A DNA stretch of 64,000 bases from Arthrobotrys musiformis (taxonomy: Eukaryota > Ascomycota > Orbiliomycetes > Orbiliales > Orbiliaceae): positions 3,472,001 to 3,536,000 of the forward strand of contig JAVHJL010000005.1 in NCBI GenBank assembly GCA_036971715.1, given 5' to 3'. This document shows positions 23,607 to 34,855 of the stretch, piece by piece; the stretch's first letter is position 1; each line of letters opens with the position of its first letter. Below the pieces are notes generated by a model that was not told the origin of the DNA, searched no databases, and saw nothing but the letters and a program-made list of their open reading frames with translations. Both the position numbers and the translations under genes were made by a program.

Positions 23607-24834
23607 AAGTTTCAGATCTTTATGCTAAGTTTTGCATTGTCTGTAATTATGGTTATTTTGATGCATTTGAGCCCTTGTAGACTGGTTTTTTGTATATAAT
23701 GAAGCAATACGATCTTTCCAATATACCTCTATACATCTCTTTAACAGATAATTGTATTTCCCCTTGAATTAATGCTTAAAATCACTAAAAAATAAATAAG
23801 TCTCATGTTTCATGCACCCCTGTGGTCTGGGTACGAGACAACATGTTATCGCGGCTCGAGATTATGAAGTCCTGTGGGCTTTTCTACCGATATTCTCGAG
23901 AAACATTTGGCCGTCTATTCACATGCTGCCCTCGATAATAGACCAATCACATGCTACCATTATTCGGACCCTTGAGTTCATTGAATAAATTGTTAGATAA
24001 TGATTGTCGCCCGATTGACAACCCCGACGTCTCACTAGCAAGCCCATGCCTTTTATCTTACCCGGAAACTTTATATATTAAAAACCCACTAATTATAAGT
24101 TTTTGCACAATTCAATGCCTTGTCCGCGATGGCGGAGCCGCCTTGTCTTGCAAACCAGCGACGGACGGGGAAAAAAGAAATACAAGGGTCCTTTTCAACC
24201 CCAACCAACCCCACAAAATACCTCGGGATTTTTTTCTCAATCGTATTTAGGTTCTCTCTCCCTTTTCGAAATTTCTGGTTCTTTCTTTTTCTGGTTCACG
24301 ACCCACTTCCGCCCACTGCCCCGAGATCTAGAAAAGCTACCCCACAGCCGGTACTCGAGCCACACATATTTCAACGACTGCCAAGCCGACCTTTGCTTTG
24401 TACTAAGCTAAGCCGCGCAGCATAATAGTGTTTATTAATGATTTAACCCGCCTAACTAAACATCAGAACCTTATCCTGCGACATCGGTTAAATGTGTGTT
24501 TATATCTTTTCGCGGGGTTTTGATGTCATAGACCATTTCGCCCACGAGGCTGGGACTCTTCAAAAGTGCACTTCACTGGCAGAAGTAGATGGTCATAAAA
24601 CAGAATCGATGTATTAAATTCAAGCTAACGTATGCGATCTACGAGAGGATCGGGATGACCAGCCCCTAAACTATGAGATATATTGACACAAAATTAAAGC
24701 AAAACAAAAAATAGTTCCAAACTAAAGGATAACTTCTCTAAAGTCGAATTGTGGGGTGATGCAATACTAAAAATCACAGCGAAGTCGAGATAGGTAGCAA
24801 GACGAAAGCCAATGTAGCATACATAGATCCTCTA
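23607..24834. other. Intergenic, no supported gene
   Basis: Holds the 3' flanks of the two converging genes. Frames on the plus strand at 23951-24425 are short, rich in rare runs and without family resemblance. Confidence 0.45.
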
Positions 24835-27333
24835 TCAAAACTCCATGGCCTGTCCCCCAAGTTCAATACCGTCTGCATCTGATGTAGGAAAATCTCCCTG
24901 ACTATAAAGCCAAGTTTCCAGACTATCGTAGTAAAACCATGATTGTAAGTCTGGGGTCGAGGTGCGGTTGCGAGGTCGGCGCGCTAGAACCCTTGAGTAC
25001 TCCCCACTCAGGCTCTCCTTCCGGATAGCTTTGCATTTGGCCCATAGCTGTTGTACTCGTCGCCGTTCTCTTACGAACCTCTGATTGCCCAGGATGTAAG
25101 AATAACAGTTGAAAAAGATTGGCTGAAGGCTGACGTATAGGACAGGTCCCCGGGCGTCTACCACTTTGCAAATATCACTTAAAATTTTCGTAACCTCTCT
25201 GCCAAAAGCCCTCGTAACAATATCGTTGCGATCCGTCAACATCCGATACGCCCTAAGAAGCATTTCCAAAGATCGTGTAAAATCTTTAGCGCGAGCGTGA
25301 AGGCTACCCAGGGCAAATGTGCAGAAGGCAATATTGGCAGATCCGTGAAAAGCACGGAATGTGGGGTCTTGGGGAGGAAGATTCAAGTGCAGGATGCTGT
25401 TGCGCAGAGGCGCTTCGAACTTTACAACATCTGATGCACTGAGTCTATCAAACAGCGCTACTAATTCCATACACATCTCAGTTGTACCAAAGCAAGGAAG
25501 GATATCTTGCCAGGAATATTCAAAATTTTCGCAGATCCGCGTCAGCAACTCAGCGACAGTCTTCTGTCTAATCGGATCGTGCTGGTATCCGCTGCGTGAT
25601 ATCGTCTGCCGTGCATCGTAAATATCTTTTCGGACGAGAGTAGGGTGTCGTCTTCCGTAATTTCGGGATAACCTTTGCAGCACCCTATCCCGGCCTTCGC
25701 ACTCGCCAAGAGAAAAGTAGCATCTACACAAAAGATCCGGGTAATTTTCAATTCCAATATGCTCATGAATCTCAATTGTGTAATCGGCTAGTGGCGGTAA
25801 GATGGGTCCGAAAAACTTGGGGCTATAATTGTACAGCCTATGAAGTAATTGATCAAGCCATCTTGCCACGAGGAAGCTTTTAGCACCATATGTACTTATC
25901 AGTCGTGGTAGGTGAATCGCATTCCTGGTAAAAAGACTACCCAGAAAAGTTATGAGATGGTCGAAAGGTTTCCGGTGGTTGACGATAAAGTAATCAAATA
26001 TCTGCTCAACGCAGCAAATTATTCTTCGGCCGCATTCCTCATCTTCCTTGCCTCCATTCTGCTGAGCTTCTGGCTTGTGTTGTGCATCCGTTTGCAAAAT
26101 GGCCATCCGGAATTCATGCGGTAGATGCAGTACTATGCCCCTAGAATGTTGTACTGATCCCATTTCATCGTGACCCTCGCGCGGTCGACATCTTCGGGGT
26201 TTCAGATCACCAACTCGAGTTTCAACGAAGGACTTCCACCAAGAGATTGCACGCAGGTATTTGTGCTTGTATTTTAGGGCATACTGTCTAAGTATGGGAT
26301 TCTTCCAATCCAGTTCTCCCTTATAATTATGGTGGACCGGTCGACGTAGTCTCCTAACCAAATGGTGGATATTAAGCAAGTCATTTGACAGGTTCATCTG
26401 GTCTCGTACCCAGGCCGCACGAAGAGCCACCCTTGTGGTCTGGGTATGAGACGGCTTTGCAGCAAGGACGTCCAGAAAGTCGTCATCTAAATCAATCTCA
26501 GGCGTCGTATCTTGAATCCCTGCAGCTTTCAGTTCTCTGACAATGACCTCTTGGAGCTGCTCTATCGTTTCTTCGGGGCGAGGGGGCTCAAGCTGGACGG
26601 CCTCATCGTCTATCCCATGGACTATTATAGGGTTTTCCCCCTTCCCTTGTCCCTCTGTCATTTCCTCGTCTGTCTCCATGGCGCTTTCCGGTAAGGCACC
26701 TATATCGCCATGGACGTAAGTTGAATAGGGGCAATCATCTGGTCCAGAGCTCGCCCCCGGAGTCGGAGTACATAGTTCCATGCCGATAGGATCCGGTTTA
26801 ACATCTAGTAGAGTAGTGTATCAGTTTGAAACCGTAAACGGGAGGCCAGGATTAATTTCTGGAGTTAAACACACCCACTAGCTCTGCCATGTCCATGATC
26901 TCATCAACCTCTTCCTTAGATAATCTTTTGCTCTGACCCTTATGTTGCAGTGTGACCTTAGGATCGATCTTTTTCCTTCGACGCCTTTCATTCACGATTT
27001 TATAGATATGGGCCTTTCGAGCTTTGGTAAGATTCGCCTTTGATACACCCCATTTATCAAGAATTCTCTTAAGTCGAGAAGCCCTATATAGAGTGAGAGT
27101 GTTAGTCAAGCCCACTTTTCTAGTACGGACTTAAACGGGCAAGAGCTCGATTGATCAAATGCATACCCTGGATCGAACCCGACTACCCCCTTCACGAATG
27201 CGCGAAGGTCTTTCTGTTTGATCCCGGCTTCGTGCTTTTGTAAGATGCTGGCCTTATATGGCTCCAGATCTTGCATCTTATGGTAAACCCGCGGAACTTT
27301 GCCGCCTTGGTATTCGTGTACTGTGTAGTCCAT
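24835..27333 (-). CDS. Clr5-domain protein
   Basis: Three exons join in frame to 781 residues: 27333-27167, 27083-26875 and 26804-24835. The first intron (GTATGC donor, GACTAAC branch, TATAG acceptor) splits the Clr5 domain. After joining, residues 22-69 read LEPYKASILQKHEAG ... VVGFDPGASRLKRILDKWGV, the signature of this fungal N-terminal domain (aromatic/Pro start, GF-x-x-S/G, R-x-x-x-WG end). A basic stretch (NERRRRKKI) follows, then an acidic linker (EEMTEGQGKGENP region), then about 500 residues of helical sequence resembling the repeat-like C-terminal regions of other Clr5 proteins. Yeast-type Clr5 is tied to heterochromatic silencing, but most filamentous-fungal members are uncharacterised. 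DNA binding is plausible, not shown. Confidence 0.85.
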
Positions 27334-27818
27334 GATATTGTTGTTGTAAATACAATGAAGAAGTATAGGGGGCACAATTGCAAGTGTAGAGAGATACTGG
27401 TAGGAAGTTCTGCTTTGGTGAATGATGTATATAAAATCCATCGACGGGGGAGGGAGGGCGAGGTCGTATTTATAATGTCAAAGCGACGCCTAGGATCTAT
27501 CATGCGTCGTTTGGCGTCGTCCAGTTCCAGCATACACATCTTAAAAAAGTTCATTTGTCCAAGCTAAAGGCTGCATCCGCGAAACCAGCTGTCCTGACCC
27601 TTGCTCTCGCTGTACCAATAGAATCCCACACCTAGTCAGCCATTCGGCTAAAAATGCTCTGCCAAAAAAATGGACTTTTCTGTCCAATAAAAGTGCGAGA
27701 GAAAGTTCAATTTCTAAAAAAGGGTGCAAGAATAGCCCGCTGTTGCAGGAGCTTGCGTTCGTCGTTAGGCCTCGACCGGGGTCCGATCCCAGTGGGATCT
27801 CACATCATTGAATCCCCT
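27334..27818. other. Five-prime flank of the Clr5 gene
   Basis: No gene is supported. The minus-strand frame of exon 1 is open upstream to 27441 with an in-frame ATG, but those 36 residues are hydrophobic and unlike the family; the ATG at 27333 is preferred. A D-arm-like sequence near 27640 does not fold into a tRNA. Confidence 0.45.
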
Positions 27819-28112
27819 ATGATGGCTTGTGGCTTTGTGCGACCCAGTAAGTCCCGAAGCCCTTTCCACATAGGGTTCGTCATTCCTTTTTTTCTTCTCT
27901 TCTTCTTTTTCTTTTTTTCAGACAGCAGAATGTGCGAGGCTGCCGTAGAAAATCATTTACCTATGAACACGTGGATTTTGGAAGAGTGTACCCAGCCCAC
28001 CTGGGTGGTAGAAGAGCTGCTTCAGACGTTGTGGGGAAATACCCGCACTCCTGTCTCCCTTCCCCTCACCTCCACCCCTACCCTCCATTATAGGGGACAT
28101 ACGTCCTCTTGA
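27819..28112 (+). CDS. Possible small spliced gene, 72 codons
   Basis: ATG-ATG at 27819 begins a 28-nt exon that joins across a textbook intron at 27847-27921 (donor GTAAGT, a long T/C tract, acceptor TTTCAG) to an open frame ending at 28112. The product contains RMCEAAVENHLPMNTWILEE and no recognised domain. The splice signals are stronger than the coding signal, so this may be a non-coding transcript. It converges on the next entry with almost no gap, so at least one of the two is probably not real. Confidence 0.25.
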   Translation: MMACGFVRPSKSRSPFHIGFVIPFFLLFFFFFFSDSRMCEAAVENHLPMNTWILEECTQPTWVVEELLQTLWGNTRTPVSLPLTSTPTLHYRGHTSS

Positions 28113-28113
28113 T

Positions 28114-28422
28114 TCATAGTATGGCACATTGCCTCCCTATCTTCTTCCTTTCTTCTCTCTTCCCCCACGCCCGGCTTTGATCTTGAAGCTCCAGGTACCG
28201 CCAATAAAATTGAGCCCTCGCTTCAACACAATCCACATGTCGCCTCAACCTTTCCAAATCGATATCCGAACCGCTATCGCCGGTCCCGAAGATATCGATG
28301 AAGTCCGCGGCTTTATGATATGGTAAACCGTAGTTTAACATGATGAATCTTACGCGCGGAGAGGCGTGCGATGGCGCACATGGAAAGATTTTGTGGGGGA
28401 GGAGGTGGGAGGCGCAGACCAT
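28114..28422 (-). CDS. Small hypothetical protein
   Basis: A 102-codon frame with natural-looking composition, including DSGSDIDLERLRRHVDCVEA and ARAQFYWRYLELQDQSRAW, ending with a basic tail and Cys near the C-terminus. No family was recognised. It could be a C-terminal exon whose upstream exons I did not find. Confidence 0.3.
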   Translation of the reverse strand: MVCASHLLPHKIFPCAPSHASPRVRFIMLNYGLPYHKAADFIDIFGTGDSGSDIDLERLRRHVDCVEARAQFYWRYLELQDQSRAWGKREERKKIGRQCAIL

Positions 28423-30020
28423 TGTTTGGCGGTCGGGCGAGGCTGTTGGATTTCGATGTGGGGAAGCTGATGCTTTGGAGTCTGCTGTAGTGCGTTGACT
28501 TCGATTACGATTCTGGGGGGTAGTTATCGCGGCGATTATATCTAGAGGCCCGATACTTTATTGATAGATGAAGGGTATTTAGATTGCTCCCAACCTGGAA
28601 AGGAGGTGGCACGATGAATATTCGAGTGCCATTTTGGCCGATGTTGTCAAAACTCGCCGTGAGACTACCCCCAACACTTCAGGCGTTAAAAATGCAACAT
28701 CGTGAATGCTGGCATGCTGTCGACGGTCAGCGTGCCTACTACCTTCTGGCAGCTATAACGCTACTTTAACTGAAAAAAATGTTCTAGGGCGGTCTATTTA
28801 TCGCATTAACCGGTTCCGTACCTAAACCGCACGAAGAGTGACCTATGCATATATGGTATTGATCTCGTTGCGACTCTATGGTGCAACGTCGACAAATCCA
28901 ATCGAGGATCCTGTCATCAGCGCGAGACATTCGGTGTCGATGTTGCGACACAATCCTCAAGTTGTAGATTTTAAATATATAAACGGATTTTAGTAACACT
29001 CGAGATCATCCATTTTTGGGCTTGTGGACAGGCTGGCATTATGAAAAAACGTGGCCTGGGATTCATGTGGCTAAGAACCTAACCGTCGAGTGTTGATCCC
29101 GTTGGTGCCGGCAGGAGGCTTTTCCTCAATTCTCTGATACGCGCTTAAATAGCCAGATGATAATAAATTTAGCGTACTGGTAGGGGGCGTCTTCGTCGAC
29201 GGGTGGGCTGTTCTACCTTGCTCAGTGTTGCTCATTCTGTAGATTTGAGCTTGAGGCCGAGAGGTAGTTTCGTCATAAACCAAAACGCACCCCCTCTAAC
29301 CGAGAGCTTGTTGCCTCGAATCCAGGCAAGGCCAGGGCCCTATCGTGATAGACTAGGGTTCCAACCTGGGTTCGCAAAAGATTCTTGAGCTAACCTGATC
29401 GCAATCGCTGATGCTGAATCCATTGGAGAACATGGCCTTGTAGGCTAAACGGTTACACCACTCGAGGCCGCTCTTCCTTTCTCGTCAGTTTGCCGTTTTG
29501 GGACTTCTGTTACACAAACCTGGTCGCAACACAACCTGTAACGAAAATCCAACACCATAATTGCGGAGATATGGACAGCGAAATGGAGGGCGTTTCTGGC
29601 AGCACTTCGTTACATAGACCGTATTTCGACGTCAGTGATTCTACGATCCAAATAAGGGATGGAGATGCAACTCAGGGTTAGGGCCGGAATTAGCCTCATC
29701 TAATGCAACCCCAATAATTATATAACGGGATCCCTATTGATATTTACTGATTTTGGAAATGACTCGCGTAAGATGCCGCGAATTGACATAATAACAAGTG
29801 TCTATAGAACGTATGTGTATATGGTTTGCGTGAAATTGGGCCAATATAAGCTATCGGTAGGGTTCCCCCCTAATTCCCATGTATTGGCGTCCACCTTCCT
29901 CGCTACTCACACTAAGGTCCACACTACGGTTAGTCCTGGCTAGCATTAAGAGTACTCAAGTGAGAGAAAGACGAAAATCTGACTTATTGTCAGTCTTAGA
30001 ACTTACACGAAATACCCAAC
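28423..30020. other. Intergenic, no supported gene
   Basis: Only short frames on both strands. The final 200 bases are the 5' flank of the surface-protein gene, with no clear TATA box. Confidence 0.45.
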
Positions 30021-32327
30021 ATGGCTGGATCCAATATCAGCAGCCGTGCCAGATCTATGGCATCGGCCGGGCTGTTGGCTTTGGTACTCTCTTCAAAAGC
30101 TTTTTCTCAAGAGACTTCCTCGAGCTCAACAAGTACCACAACAATTTTCACTACCGTCGGCAATACCAGGACAATAACCTCCATCCTGGGGAACTGTGCC
30201 ACCTGGCAAGGGCTTCCATTTTGTGACCGAGTGACATGGGGCCCTATGTCCCCCTCCGGTACAAGTGCTCAATCAGGAACTGGTACCTCGACCGGAACTC
30301 TAACGACCACCACGTTCACTGGTCAACCCGGAGTTCCCTTCGTCCTCAGCGGACAAGGGGACCTCGAGAACACTTACTTCAAATTTGATGATACCACCGG
30401 TGCTGTCGTTATGGCCGGACTCGATGATCAAAGAATGGTGTCTCTCGTGTTGGACGAAAGTGCTCCCGGCCTCCTACAAAATTCTCGATACCTAGACGAA
30501 CTAGTTTTCTTGCGATACAACGAGACTATCAAGCAGTTGCTTCCGGACGAAGATCCCTCTATCACTAATCTCGTTAGGAAAGTGCAACATGATGCTACCT
30601 TCAATGTGAAGAACACCGACTACGAAACTACATTCTACTGGAACTCAAGTAGCAACCGACCGGGTCTCGTCAAGAATACCGTCGACTGGAAGTTTTATAT
30701 CGCATTGCCCAGCTCGAAGAGAGCGCAACGAGGAAAATCCAGACATTACAAAAAGCGACAGCAGTCGTCTTACGATATTTACATGTTGCCGATAAATGTT
30801 ACGATTCCAGAGGGAAGTGCTTTCCAGGCTCTCGAGCTCGTCGCCGAGGAGGCTGGGTCATACCCTAGCAGTTATTTCACTTCCACCCCTCCATTTGCTA
30901 CCTCGACTGCAACAACTGGCACGGGTACTGCCTCTGATAGCACTGCTACTGGCACTGGGACGGACGGGAGCACTGGGACCAACGGTGGCACAACCGGTAC
31001 TGGTACAAACACAGGTACGAATACGGGCACCGCAACAGGCACTGGCACGGGCACGGGCACGGGCACGGGCACGGGCACGGGCACTGGTACAGAAACCGGT
31101 ACTGGAACCGACGGCACTGCCACAAACACTGGAACAAATACAGGCACTGGCACCGAAACGGGCACAGGTACTTCAGGATCCAGCGGTACATCTGGTTCTG
31201 ATACCGGTTCCAATACTGGCACTGGCGTCACCTCGGCCACGACAGATGCGTACGACATCATCACCGAATACACCCTTCAAGAATATTGTACTGCTCTTTT
31301 GTCATACTATTCACAAACCACGACGCAATACTTCACTGAGACGGAAACACACAGCACAACAATCCCTCGATTTTCCTTCACGACCACTATATACTCCGAA
31401 ACCACTCATGAGCCGTCCTACACCACGATAACGTATTGGGATGTCGACCGGACCCCAATCAACGACAGACATCGTCGTAAAACTGCGGACGGATATGCCA
31501 TGGGCCCGGGTAATGGGGCCCATAGGAAGCGTAAGGTTATCAGTGCCTTACGTGGGAGAGACGCCCCGGCGCAGTTGACGAGCTATCCCACCGACTCAAT
31601 TGTGTCCGCTTGCGAAAGAGCCGCTACCTCGCCCACGGAGCTTGACGTAGCTCGATCAACCGATCTTGTCCTAGAAACTGCAACAGTGACGACAAATTGG
31701 GCCACCTCGTTTACCACTTACGCTACCACACCATATCTTTCCCGAGATCTCGCCCCCTTCAAGTCTACGACGATCGGTCTTGGCTACTACACACTAGCCC
31801 GCGTGGATAAGGTGGCAACTGGTGCTTACAATGGCAAGTATGTGCAGGCAGCTGCCGCTACTAGTATAGTACCGTTCATCCAGGGCAGCCGGGGTGACAG
31901 CAGGTGGACGCCTTACTACAACTTCGCCACTGGGCAAAACCTTGTTGGTCAGAATATGGCCGGGTTAAGTGGTGTAGTCAGCGTTTGGTATGTTGGCACG
32001 AGAGCCAGCTTCCCAAATTCGACCACCTACAGCGACTGGAAACTCATTCAGCTAATTAACGCTAACTACCCTGTTGTCAATGCTGGGTCAGATGTACCGA
32101 TTGTTTGGTCATTCAACTCACAGAGACTGATGCTTACACCAGACACCGACTTTATGCCTGTACCTGAATCCGGCGGCGTAAAGGTCTCATTATCGTTTTA
32201 TGCCTGCCCGTCGGGAGGTAATGACGAATTGTATCTAGCACCTCCCGACTTCATGAGCTGGGCCGGCGTTACTGCAGCTAATTGTTACGATACTGAGCAA
32301 GATGCGTGGCAGGCTGCATACCCTTAG
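30021..32327 (+). CDS. Secreted Thr/Gly-repeat cell-surface protein
   Basis: A single exon of 768 residues. The N-terminus has a hydrophobic segment (MASAGLLALVLSSKAFSQ from the second ATG at 30057) fitting a signal peptide, followed by a Ser/Thr-rich patch. Residues about 90-270 form a globular domain with the look of the fungal extracellular DUF7908-type domain (PGVPFVLSGQGD, YFKFDDTTGAVV). Residues about 298-400 are nearly pure Gly-Thr repeats, a likely O-mannosylated stalk. The C-terminal 350 residues are Tyr/Thr-rich and probably folded. Basic sites (HYKKRQQ, DRHRRK, HRKRK) could be kexin targets. No GPI signal was seen. It is probably a wall-associated or adhesin-like protein; the function is unproven. 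Confidence 0.75.
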   Translation: MAGSNISSRARSMASAGLLALVLSSKAFSQETSSSSTSTTTIFTTVGNTRTITSILGNCATWQGLPFCDRVTWGPMSPSGTSAQSGTGTSTGTLTTTTFTGQPGVPFVLSGQGDLENTYFKFDDTTGAVVMAGLDDQRMVSLVLDESAPGLLQNSRYLDELVFLRYNETIKQLLPDEDPSITNLVRKVQHDATFNVKNTDYETTFYWNSSSNRPGLVKNTVDWKFYIALPSSKRAQRGKSRHYKKRQQSSYDIYMLPINVTIPEGSAFQALELVAEEAGSYPSSYFTSTPPFATSTATTGTGTASDSTATGTGTDGSTGTNGGTTGTGTNTGTNTGTATGTGTGTGTGTGTGTGTGTETGTGTDGTATNTGTNTGTGTETGTGTSGSSGTSGSDTGSNTGTGVTSATTDAYDIITEYTLQEYCTALLSYYSQTTTQYFTETETHSTTIPRFSFTTTIYSETTHEPSYTTITYWDVDRTPINDRHRRKTADGYAMGPGNGAHRKRKVISALRGRDAPAQLTSYPTDSIVSACERAATSPTELDVARSTDLVLETATVTTNWATSFTTYATTPYLSRDLAPFKSTTIGLGYYTLARVDKVATGAYNGKYVQAAAATSIVPFIQGSRGDSRWTPYYNFATGQNLVGQNMAGLSGVVSVWYVGTRASFPNSTTYSDWKLIQLINANYPVVNAGSDVPIVWSFNSQRLMLTPDTDFMPVPESGGVKVSLSFYACPSGGNDELYLAPPDFMSWAGVTAANCYDTEQDAWQAAYP
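31045..31084 (+). repeat. Hexanucleotide tandem repeat (GCACGG)6
   Basis: Six exact copies and a partial seventh encode Gly-Thr dipeptides inside the stalk of the surface protein. The frame survives any change in copy number, so the stalk can vary in length. Confidence 0.9.
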
Positions 32328-33055
32328 AGTTAAAACTTGTTCTATAAACCAGAGCTGGCCCGAGGGGATCCCCACGATTGCGAGATATCGATCTGTTCAT
32401 TTCCCTCTAAGTTTAAGTCTCAAGACTACCAGCAGCACTGCGTAATAATTTTCTTCTTCTTTCTTGTTTGTTATTTATCACTGTTGCGTTTATTTGCCTG
32501 GAGTCGATGCGGATACGAATTCGCGAGACCAGCTTAAAATATTAATATATCGTCGTAGTTAAATTGAAATTGCGAAATCGTGGTCGGCTTAATTAATCAA
32601 TATACTTGTAGTTCCCGTCAGAGATTAAGGGGCGCCGAATTCATGAAATGATGGCCTAAAATCTAATATATCTCGAGAAATTCTAAGCCTTTCTGTGTTA
32701 TTCTCGTCAGGTGCTTAATTGAACATTTGATCTCACTAAATGCATCCGTTGCATACCTGTCGTCAATAAATTTTGAAATCGCTCTGTAAATCCCCAAGGC
32801 CTAGGCATATGCATTGGGACTCGATAAAGCCAAGGGGTTTCCCGGCGTCCCTCTACTTACATAGGATATATTTGTCTCACTTGCGCCAGCACCCTCGCCC
32901 AAAGAAAATATATATAATACAATTCGTTATCGTCAACTCTATATATACAACCCAAAAGATATCGTGGATAAGCCTTTTGGGAGGCCTATTACAATGCTAC
33001 CGTATCTCGGTATCCATTAAAAGCATAATATTCTAGGAGATGGTATTGTCGTAAC
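32328..33055. other. Intergenic, no supported gene
   Basis: Shared 3' flank of two converging genes; AT-rich, with no gene seen. Confidence 0.5.
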
Positions 33056-34855
33056 TTAATTGACGAGACTTCTGAACCACTGGATGACCCCTTTCCAGAC
33101 CTCGGACTCCTTCTCGTACTCGGAATCAGACCAGCTTCCCGCCCTTAGAGCACTGACGGCAATGCACCCGATCGGCTGCTTGACTTTTCCATCAGCCTGC
33201 AGCTTGTCGAGGTACTCTCTCAGCTTCATAAACCGTCTCTCCGCACCCTCCAGGTCAGCTTTATTCCCGACGACCATCCATGGCTTCTCACTGATCCCTT
33301 CTTCCGGCTTGATCTCATCTTCGAATTCCTCACTTAGTTTGATCACCACACCCATTTCTTCCTCATCTTCTTTTCTCATCCGCTCTTCTTCCCTCAGCCT
33401 CCTCTCCTCTTCTGCGGCTTCCAGTCTTTGGACTTCCCTCATTTTTTCGTATTCAATAATATCCCTCCAAAGTCCCTCGACCTGTTTGACGGGATCAAAC
33501 CCTAAATCCACCACAAAAACCAACCCTCTCGCTCTTTCCACGTGTCGCAAGAAATCCCACCCCAATCCCTTGTTTTCGCCTGCATCTTTGACTAGGCCGG
33601 GAATATCAGCCACCGTGAATCTTTCTCTTCCGGATTCACTATCTTCTTCTCCGAATAAAGTGTCTCCGGTTCCGAGCCCTTTGTCGAGTACAACAGTCCC
33701 CATGTTCGGTTTTAGTGTTGTAAAGGCCCAGTTGCCGACTCTAGCCCTGCTTCCTGTGATACATCTTAACAGACTGCTCTTCCCGACGTTCGGTCTACCG
33801 ACGAGCCCCACGTCCGCCAGAAGCTTTAATTCTAGCTGAATCTTCATCGTAGACCCCTTTAACCCTTTAGTAGCCCACATAGGCCGCCTCAAATCCTTCG
33901 TAATAAAATTCGGGTTCCCGTAACCACCAGCCCCACCCTTCATCAAAAGTATAGGTTCCATAACCTTCTTCTTCCCCCCAACCCCTCTCTCGCTCCCACC
34001 GTCTTCCTCCGAGAAATCGACTTTGAAAACCTCAGGTTGCGTCATATCCTTCCTGATCGGTTTCTTGGGCGGCCAATGCGGTGAATTCAAGTTTATTGCG
34101 TGACTTAGCGGGTAGTGAATATACTCGCTCTCGGGATCGTCGACGTTACTCTTTGCGAACCTACGCGGGATTCTTTTCTTCCTGCGGAGTTTTTTGGCAA
34201 GGATCTCGGCGGGGTCTTGGTCTGTTCTGCCGTCGTGGGCGGTTTTGATGATGAATTCGTCGTCTTGTTCTTCTTCTTCTTGTTGGTAATTCTCGGTTTC
34301 ACCGTCGTAGTAGGTATCATCTTCTTCATAAACCTCTTCTTCGGAGGGTAGTGGTTTTCCATCGATGCCTCGTTCTAATACTCGAACTATTGTTCCACGA
34401 GGGACTTTCAATACCACATCCTCACCTCTAGCTCCATTCCTAGCCCCGCCGAGCCCATTACTCCCCCTACCGGCCTTCACAACCTTCAATCGCGATAATT
34501 TATGCAAACTACCCATCTGGTCGTCGAGAGTTATATATACATCCCCGCCATCGCCACCATCACCACCGTTCGGCGGACCATGGGAGACGAATTTCTCACG
34601 GAGGAAGGAAACACAGCCGTTACCGCCCGAACCGGAGGTTAGTGTTAACGTCAGCGTATCAAGGAACGGAGGGGTTCGGTGGTCGCTTTGGAGCGGTTGC
34701 GGTGGTTGTGGTGTTTTTAGGGTTGGGAGTTCGGATTCGAGGATCGAACGGGCGGTGGAGGGGGTTAGTGTGGATTTTTGACGGATGAGGCGGATGAAGA
34801 GTCTGCGGGATGTGGGGGGGTATAAGAAGGGGAGGAGGGTGGTTGACCGTGGCAT
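33056..34855 (-). CDS. MTG2: MTG2, mitochondrial Obg-family GTPase for large-subunit ribosome assembly
   Basis: A single exon of 599 residues with a basic, Ser/Thr/Arg-rich N-terminus suited to mitochondrial import. The Obg glycine-rich fold starts at about residue 70 (GSGGNGCVSFLREKF, then PPNGGDGGDGGDVYI). The GTPase domain has G1 GRPNVGKSS at 353-361, G3 DIPG at 417-420, G4 NKAD at 531-534 and a G5-like SAL near 567. The Obg fold resumes at about 305 (KGGAGGYGNPNF). Between its halves sits an acidic, basic-patched insertion of roughly 130 residues (165-300). A charged linker (about 465-520, Glu/Arg-rich) interrupts the G domain between G3 and G4. MTG2 acts on the mitochondrial 54S subunit. 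Confidence 0.95.
   Translation of the reverse strand: MPRSTTLLPFLYPPTSRRLFIRLIRQKSTLTPSTARSILESELPTLKTPQPPQPLQSDHRTPPFLDTLTLTLTSGSGGNGCVSFLREKFVSHGPPNGGDGGDGGDVYITLDDQMGSLHKLSRLKVVKAGRGSNGLGGARNGARGEDVVLKVPRGTIVRVLERGIDGKPLPSEEEVYEEDDTYYDGETENYQQEEEEQDDEFIIKTAHDGRTDQDPAEILAKKLRRKKRIPRRFAKSNVDDPESEYIHYPLSHAINLNSPHWPPKKPIRKDMTQPEVFKVDFSEEDGGSERGVGGKKKVMEPILLMKGGAGGYGNPNFITKDLRRPMWATKGLKGSTMKIQLELKLLADVGLVGRPNVGKSSLLRCITGSRARVGNWAFTTLKPNMGTVVLDKGLGTGDTLFGEEDSESGRERFTVADIPGLVKDAGENKGLGWDFLRHVERARGLVFVVDLGFDPVKQVEGLWRDIIEYEKMREVQRLEAAEEERRLREEERMRKEDEEEMGVVIKLSEEFEDEIKPEEGISEKPWMVVGNKADLEGAERRFMKLREYLDKLQADGKVKQPIGCIAVSALRAGSWSDSEYEKESEVWKGVIQWFRSLVN

Noticed and set aside
23820..26450. 18-mer GTCTCGTACCCAGACCAC with a one-mismatch copy 2.6 kb away
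   Set aside because: A few such matches are expected by chance in 64 kb on two strands; one copy is coding.
27560..27660. tRNA-like D-arm sequence (AGCCGAATGGCTGACTAGG)
   Set aside because: No acceptor stem, and the T-loop region does not pair.
30796..31431. Arg/Ala-rich and Val/Pro-rich frames over the surface protein
   Set aside because: Alternate-frame readings of the GCACGG/Gly-Thr repeats.
33060..33839. 259-codon Ser-rich frame
   Set aside because: Antisense of MTG2 with no family features.
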